This document shows positions 5,998 through 9,699 of a stretch of 9,699 nt of DNA, piece after piece; within the stretch, counting starts at the first letter, position 1; each line of letters starts with the position of its first letter. A model generated the notes under the pieces. That model was not told the origin of the DNA, did not search any database, and worked only from the letters and a program-made list of their open reading frames with translations. Origin of the DNA: Bacteroidales bacterium (lineage in GTDB: Bacteria; Bacteroidota; Bacteroidia; Bacteroidales; F082). Position numbers and translations under genes: made by a program. The stretch is from assembly GCA_024762735.1 (NCBI GenBank), contig JANTGU010000059.1, positions 1 to 9,699 of the forward strand, read 5' to 3'.

Positions 5998-6858
5998 ATG
6001 ATGAAAAAGGCGTTAAAAACAATCATCACCATCCTGCTGCTGTTTGTGCTGTACATTCTGACTTCGTTATCCCCCATTTTTTATTCAACTCCAAAACCCA
6101 TGAACAACAACGATATTACCATTACCGGACATCGCGGGGCGGGCAACCTGGCTCCCGAAAATACCCTGTCAGCCATTAAAGAAGGGTTGAAATATCATGT
6201 TGACCGCATCGAGGTAGATGTGCATCAAACCAAGGACGGTAAAGTGGTGATTATGCACGACAAAACCATCGACCGAACGACCAACGGGAAGGGCTTAATA
6301 AAAGATTACACCTATGACGAGCTGCTCAAGTTTGATGCCGGAAGCTGGTTTTCCGATAAGTTTAAAGGTGAAAAAATTCCACTGCTCGAAGAGGCCATGG
6401 ATCTTATTGATGGCAAGGCAAAGTTTGTTATCGAACTCAAAGAGGGGGATGAATACTATCCTGAAATTGTGGAACATGTTATCGATATCATCCAAAAGCA
6501 CAACGCTACCGACTGGTGTATTATTCACTCGTTTAAAACCGGTATTTTGGAACAGGCGCATCAACTGGATCCAAAAATCACGCTGCATAAACTTTTTATC
6601 GGGAAATTATCGCTGCTACCTGTTTACGTGGGTGACGGTTTTGCCCCCGAGTATTACAGCTTTGAAAAACATCCGTACATTACCGAGTATAGTCTCAACT
6701 ATCAATTTGCCAACAAACGCATCATTAATGCTATTCACAAAAGAGGAAAGAAAGTCAATGTGTGGACCATTGATGACTTTGAAAAATTCCAGAAACTTAA
6801 AAACTTAGGGGTTAACGGGTTTATCACCAATTCGCCGGATATAATCAAAAGAAAATAA
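5998..6858 (+). CDS. Glycerophosphodiester phosphodiesterase, membrane-anchored or exported
   Basis: GDPD-family TIM-barrel enzyme hydrolysing glycerophosphodiesters (deacylated phospholipid head groups) to sn-glycerol-3-phosphate and an alcohol. Residues 1-5 are basic and about 6-26 form one hydrophobic segment (LKTIITILLLFVLYILTSL), a signal anchor or uncleaved signal peptide with no lipobox Cys, so the catalytic domain should face the periplasm. Motifs: TGHRGAGNLAPENT with His45, Arg46 and Glu54; RIEVDVHQTKDG with metal ligands Glu72 and Asp74; VVIMHDKTIDRTTNGKG with catalytic His87; FVIELKEG with Glu146; VNVWTIDD with Trp256; GFITNSPD at the C-terminus. The length (286) is normal. Two adjacent ATGs (5998 and 6001) could start it; neither has a Shine-Dalgarno sequence. 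It appears monocistronic, with a divergent cluster upstream and a hairpin immediately downstream. Confidence 0.93.
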   Translation: MMKKALKTIITILLLFVLYILTSLSPIFYSTPKPMNNNDITITGHRGAGNLAPENTLSAIKEGLKYHVDRIEVDVHQTKDGKVVIMHDKTIDRTTNGKGLIKDYTYDELLKFDAGSWFSDKFKGEKIPLLEEAMDLIDGKAKFVIELKEGDEYYPEIVEHVIDIIQKHNATDWCIIHSFKTGILEQAHQLDPKITLHKLFIGKLSLLPVYVGDGFAPEYYSFEKHPYITEYSLNYQFANKRIINAIHKRGKKVNVWTIDDFEKFQKLKNLGVNGFITNSPDIIKRK

Positions 6859-6866
6859 TTCCCAAA

Positions 6867-6931
6867 GGTCGTTCCCTGAGTCGTCCCGAATCGACCCGAG
6901 TCGTCCCCCGACTCAAAGTCGGGGGACGACT
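6867..6931. repeat. Tandem 10-mer array running into a perfect 15-bp hairpin
   Basis: Three adjacent 10-base units GAGTCGTCCC (6878-6887), GAATCGACCC (6888-6897) and GAGTCGTCCC (6898-6907) are preceded by a degenerate unit GGTCGTTCCCT (6867-6877). The last unit forms the left side of a perfect palindrome: AGTCGTCCCCCGACT (6899-6913), loop CAA, AGTCGGGGGACGACT (6917-6931). Arms of 15 bp without a mismatch are unusually strong, and the upstream units could compete for pairing with the right arm. Confidence 0.75.
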
Positions 6932-6948
6932 AATTTAGTTTTTTAGAA
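6899..6948 (+). terminator. Possible Rho-independent terminator after the glycerophosphodiesterase gene
   Basis: The GC-rich 15-bp hairpin (6899-6931) lies about 40 bases past the stop codon. It is followed by AATTTAG and then a run of six T. The T-run starts several bases after the stem, which is not ideal, so termination is likely but could be a by-product of a repeat element. Confidence 0.5.
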
Positions 6949-7150
6949 TAAGAACAAATTGGCTCTGAAGAGCAAACCAGTTGAGTAAATCAGCTTAGGT
7001 TTGTAGTTTAATTGTTATTTTTGAACAGTTAAAGCGAATCATTAATATTGAAAGATCTCCGATTGTTGTCTCGTTGCTTCGCTAATTTAACATCTAACCC
7101 GCTTATTATTTTGAATTTATTTCATTTACATATTTATTCTAATCTTAATC

Positions 7151-7160
7151 AAAAAAGGAG
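7151..7160 (+). promoter_or_regulatory. Strong Shine-Dalgarno sequence of the phosphotriesterase-family gene
   Basis: AAAAAAGGAG ends 6 bases before the ATG at 7167. It is the only textbook Shine-Dalgarno sequence seen among the start sites in this window; the others are AT-rich, as is usual in Bacteroidota. It fixes the start codon with good confidence. Confidence 0.7.
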
Positions 7161-7166
7161 ACAATT

Positions 7167-8153
7167 ATGAGTAAAGCAAAAGTAAACACGGTGCTGGGAC
7201 AAATTTCACCAGAGGAAATGGGTGTAACCCTTATGCACGAGCACATCTGTTATGGTTATCCCGGATGGGAAGGCGATCAAACCATCGCCCCGCTGAATCG
7301 CGATGCCGTTGTTAAAAATGGTGTGGAGGCCCTTTTAAAGTTAAAGGAACTTGGTGTAAAAACGTATGTTGATGCTACCGCATCCGATCAGGGCAGGCAG
7401 CCTGAAATGTACAAAGAAATCTCCGAAAAGACAGGGGTAAACATTATCTGTTCTACCGGCTATTATTACGAAGAAGAAGGTGGTTCAGCCTATTGGACTT
7501 TCCGTAGTTCGCTGGGCGACATCAGTGATGAGTTGTACGAGTTATTCCTGACAGAAGTCACCAAAGGAATTCGTGATACCGGAATTAAAGCAGGAGTGAT
7601 TAAAGTCGGTTCCAGTAAAGGAGAGATTACCGAATACGAAAAGAAGATGTTTATTGCTGCTGCACGGGTACAAAAAGAAACCGGTGTACCCATTATTACT
7701 CACACAACCGAAGGTACCATGGGACCTGAACAGGCTAAATTACTTATTGAAGCAGGAGCTGACCCCAAACGCATCCAGATTGGACACATGTGCGATAGCC
7801 TGGATATGGACTATCAGGTGGAGACGTTAAAACAAGGCGTTTATGTTTCGTGGGATCGCATGGGATTACAGGGACTTGCCGGTTGCCCCATGGATGAACA
7901 ACGCTATGAAGTGCTTGCCGAACTCATCAAAATGGGCTATGCCAACCAATTGATGATATCGCACGACTACATAATTACCTGGCTTGGCCGTCCTTTGTCA
8001 ATTCCGGAACAAGCATTGCCTTTAATTGCCAACTGGTATCCTACCCATCTGTTTCAAAATGTTATTCCCGCTTTAAAACAAAGAGGTGTAACTGACGATC
8101 AAATCAACACGATTATTAAAACTAACCCAATGCGTCTGTTTTTGGGTGAATAA
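7167..8153 (+). CDS. Phosphotriesterase-family metal-dependent hydrolase (possible lactonase)
   Basis: Amidohydrolase-superfamily TIM barrel of 328 residues, the normal length for the phosphotriesterase/lactonase family. All binuclear-metal ligands can be placed: His24 and His26 in LMHEHI, the bridging Lys146 in AGVIKVGSS (normally carboxylated), His179 in ITHTTEGT, His207 in IQIGHMCDS, and Asp267 in MISHDYI. There is no signal peptide, so it is cytosolic. Family members include lactonases (among them acyl-homoserine lactonases), phosphotriesterases and hydrolases of unknown substrate. I infer lactone or ester hydrolysis but cannot name a substrate; loop 7/8 (about 268-290, ITWLGRPLSIPEQ), which governs specificity, does not match a characterised type that I recognise. 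The gene has its own ribosome site and lies 127 bases upstream of an acyl-CoA synthetase on the same strand, with a large imperfect inverted repeat between them. Confidence 0.88.
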   Translation: MSKAKVNTVLGQISPEEMGVTLMHEHICYGYPGWEGDQTIAPLNRDAVVKNGVEALLKLKELGVKTYVDATASDQGRQPEMYKEISEKTGVNIICSTGYYYEEEGGSAYWTFRSSLGDISDELYELFLTEVTKGIRDTGIKAGVIKVGSSKGEITEYEKKMFIAAARVQKETGVPIITHTTEGTMGPEQAKLLIEAGADPKRIQIGHMCDSLDMDYQVETLKQGVYVSWDRMGLQGLAGCPMDEQRYEVLAELIKMGYANQLMISHDYIITWLGRPLSIPEQALPLIANWYPTHLFQNVIPALKQRGVTDDQINTIIKTNPMRLFLGE

Positions 8154-8157
8154 TAAA

Positions 8158-8242
8158 AGCTTGTGAATTCAGGTGCTTAAAAAAGTGGTTTCCATGCTAT
8201 AACGGAAAACCCAGTTTTAGGTGCCTGAATTTTTGTCAAGCT
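8158..8242. repeat. Long imperfect inverted repeat between hydrolase and acyl-CoA synthetase genes
   Basis: Outer arms AGCTTG (8158-8163) and CAAGCT (8237-8242), middle arms AATTCAGG (8166-8173) and CCTGAATT (8224-8231), then AAAA/TTTT and an inner hairpin TGGTTTCC (8186-8193) against GGAAAACCCA (8204-8213). Small bulges interrupt the pairing, but the whole 85 bases can fold as one long hairpin. The 3' side is T-rich (AATTTTTG at 8228-8235), so it may act as a terminator or attenuator; a MITE-like remnant is the alternative. Confidence 0.6.
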
Positions 8243-8280
8243 ACTTTAAATTGTAGTCATTAATTTCAAAATATAGTATT

Positions 8281-9699
8281 ATGAATTCGAATTTGTCTGA
8301 TAAAAATAAAACAGCAGGGATGCACCCCATTCCGTTAAACGAACTAGATTTCTTAAAAGATAAGCGCATTGAATTTGACAGCATTTCCGAGATGATGCTA
8401 ACCCGGGCGAACGAAATTCCAGACAAGCCCTACGTGCTTTTTTACGATGAAGTAATTACATACCAGCAGGTAAACCAGCGTGCCAACAAAGTGGCCAACT
8501 TTCTGAAATCAAAAGGAATTAGCAAGGGCGATGTGGTCTCTATTCTTATCATGAATTCCCCCGAAGTTTATTATGCCATGTTTGGTGTTCAAAAACTGGG
8601 TGCCATTGCCGGCTCCATAAACTTCATGTTAAAAGGGCCTGAAATTGCGTATCTCCTCGACGATTCCAAACCAAAAATTGTTTTCGTGGGAAGCGAATTT
8701 ATGGAAGAATTTGCTAAAGGATATCAGGAGGCTACACACAAACCCGAGATTGTTGAAGTAGTGACATCTACTGAGCACAAGGTAGATTTAAATCAGGAAA
8801 AATTATCTGTAATACTCGACAGTTATCCCGATACCGAAGCTTTTGTTAAACAACAACCCGACGACCCGTTTTTACTCCTGTATTCATCGGGAACCACAGG
8901 AAAACCCAAAGGGATTCTTATTTCAAACAAAGGTCAACTCTCGGTTTGTCGCGACATGTCAAAAATTGGCATTTTTCAGGAGGGCGACGTGATGCTGCTG
9001 CTGCTTCCCATGTATCATACCAACCCCATTTGTGTATGGACTTATCCCATTGCTTTTGCCGGGCAAACAGTAAGCATTCGAAAAGCCTTCTCACCTGCGG
9101 ACTTTTGGCCTTCCATCACAAAATATGGGGCTACCATCCTGATGGGTGTTCCTGCTATGTACAATTATGTTTATTATAGCATTGATTCGAGCACCATCGA
9201 CCGGTCAAAGCTCAAACTTCGAATTGCTTTTTGCGGTGCTGCCCCGCTGTCAGTTGAATTGATAAACGGCTTTAGAGATAAGTTTAATGTTGAAATTATT
9301 GAAGGCTACGGCCTGACAGAAGTTACGGGTCTTTCAACCGTAAACCCGCCCCTGGGTAAAAGAAAACCCGGATCGATTGGATTGGCTATTCCGGAGCAGG
9401 AGCTTAAAATAATGGACGATGACAACAAAGAGTTACCCCAGGGTGAAAAGGGCGAAATCTGCATAAAAGGTGATGCTACCATGCTGGAATATTTTAATAC
9501 ACCGGAAGCCACCAAAGAGACCATCAAAGAGGGATGGTTACACACCGGTGATATTGCTTATAAGGATGATGAAGATTTTATCTACATTGTCGATCGTAAA
9601 AAAGATATGATTAACCGCGGCGGTGAAAATATTTATCCAAGGGAAGTAGAAATAGCAATCGAAGCCCTCCCCGAGGTTAAAGATGTTGCCGTAATAGGT
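8281..9699 (+). CDS. AMP-forming acyl-CoA synthetase (fatty-acid/carboxylate-CoA ligase), 3' end outside window
   Basis: Partial gene: 473 codons open through the right edge. Class I adenylate-forming enzyme that activates a carboxylic acid with ATP and then forms the CoA thioester. Motifs from the ATG at 8281: P-loop YSSGTTGKPKG (201-211), YGLTE (343-347), GEICIKG (391-397), HTGD (421-424), and the hinge/A8 region DRKKDMINRGGENIYP (438-453). The catalytic lysine of the A10 motif lies beyond the window. The N-terminal part (about 35-110, TYQQVNQRANKVANFL and VVSILIMNSPEVYYAMFGVQKLGAIAGSINFML) matches the FadD/CaiC-like group. The chain-length preference is not readable. There is no Shine-Dalgarno sequence; AT-rich sequence precedes the ATG. 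Its position suggests it supplies acyl-CoA for the beta-oxidation trio on the opposite strand or acts on the product of the upstream hydrolase. Confidence 0.92.
   Translation, partial: MNSNLSDKNKTAGMHPIPLNELDFLKDKRIEFDSISEMMLTRANEIPDKPYVLFYDEVITYQQVNQRANKVANFLKSKGISKGDVVSILIMNSPEVYYAMFGVQKLGAIAGSINFMLKGPEIAYLLDDSKPKIVFVGSEFMEEFAKGYQEATHKPEIVEVVTSTEHKVDLNQEKLSVILDSYPDTEAFVKQQPDDPFLLLYSSGTTGKPKGILISNKGQLSVCRDMSKIGIFQEGDVMLLLLPMYHTNPICVWTYPIAFAGQTVSIRKAFSPADFWPSITKYGATILMGVPAMYNYVYYSIDSSTIDRSKLKLRIAFCGAAPLSVELINGFRDKFNVEIIEGYGLTEVTGLSTVNPPLGKRKPGSIGLAIPEQELKIMDDDNKELPQGEKGEICIKGDATMLEYFNTPEATKETIKEGWLHTGDIAYKDDEDFIYIVDRKKDMINRGGENIYPREVEIAIEALPEVKDVAVIG

Larger units (their letters stand above)
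6859..7166. other. Intergenic region between the diesterase and phosphotriesterase-family genes
   Basis: This 308-base spacer has no plausible gene. Its first third carries a repeat array and strong hairpin (6867-6931). The rest is AT-rich and probably holds the promoter of the next gene: two exact TAnnTTTG matches occur on the plus strand, TAGGTTTG (6996-7003) and TATTTTTG (7016-7023), neither with a well-spaced -33 TTTG. It ends in a clear ribosome binding site at 7151-7160. Confidence 0.6.

Noticed and set aside
6314..6808. 164-codon frame overlapping the glycerophosphodiesterase gene in another frame
   Set aside because: The GDPD frame carries all catalytic motifs; the alternative reads as low-information sequence.
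1..9699. Search for a defence, toxin-antitoxin, prophage or transposon system
   Set aside because: All genes over the window belong to metabolic enzyme families with intact catalytic motifs; no nuclease, helicase, transposase or structural phage protein was seen.

Overview
The window looks like a chromosomal segment of a member of the Bacteroidota. The evidence is indirect: AT-rich spacers, start codons mostly without a Shine-Dalgarno sequence, upstream motifs fitting the Bacteroidota -7 promoter consensus TAnnTTTG (for example TAACTTTG at 5798-5805, minus strand), and protein families common in that phylum. Genus cannot be assigned from the sequence alone. There is no phage, IS, CRISPR or tRNA/rRNA signal. 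The eight protein genes are all recognisable metabolic enzymes.

Layout. (1) 1-1857, plus strand: the 3' part of a GH13 trehalose-synthase-like glucosidase/isomerase, whose stop overlaps the start of methylglyoxal synthase (mgsA) as TAATG. (2) 1858-2198: a gene-free convergent spacer with several palindromes, ending in a strong bidirectional terminator. (3) 2199-5776, minus strand: a fatty-acid beta-oxidation-type cluster read in the order enoyl-CoA hydratase, 3-hydroxyacyl-CoA dehydrogenase, SCP-x-type thiolase. The last two genes are 3 bases apart. The first two are separated by about 200 bases holding a pair of related perfect palindromes. (4) 5777-5997: divergent promoter region. (5) 5998-6858, plus: membrane-anchored glycerophosphodiester phosphodiesterase, followed by a tandem 10-mer array and a perfect 15-bp hairpin. 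(6) 7167-8153, plus: a phosphotriesterase-family metal hydrolase with all expected metal ligands and an unusually good Shine-Dalgarno sequence. (7) 8281-9699, plus: an AMP-forming acyl-CoA synthetase running off the right edge.

How the genes may work together. The minus-strand trio supplies hydration, oxidation and thiolysis of an enoyl-CoA. The acyl-CoA synthetase could activate free acids for it. The phosphotriesterase homologue belongs to a family that includes lactonases, and could release a hydroxy acid for activation; this is inference from neighbourhood only. The GH13/mgsA pair is a separate carbohydrate/glycolytic-overflow unit, and the GlpQ-type enzyme feeds glycerol-3-phosphate from phospholipid head groups.

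I see no clear new defence or mobile system. The least explained signal is the non-coding part: nearly every spacer carries a different palindromic, REP-like or MITE-like element.
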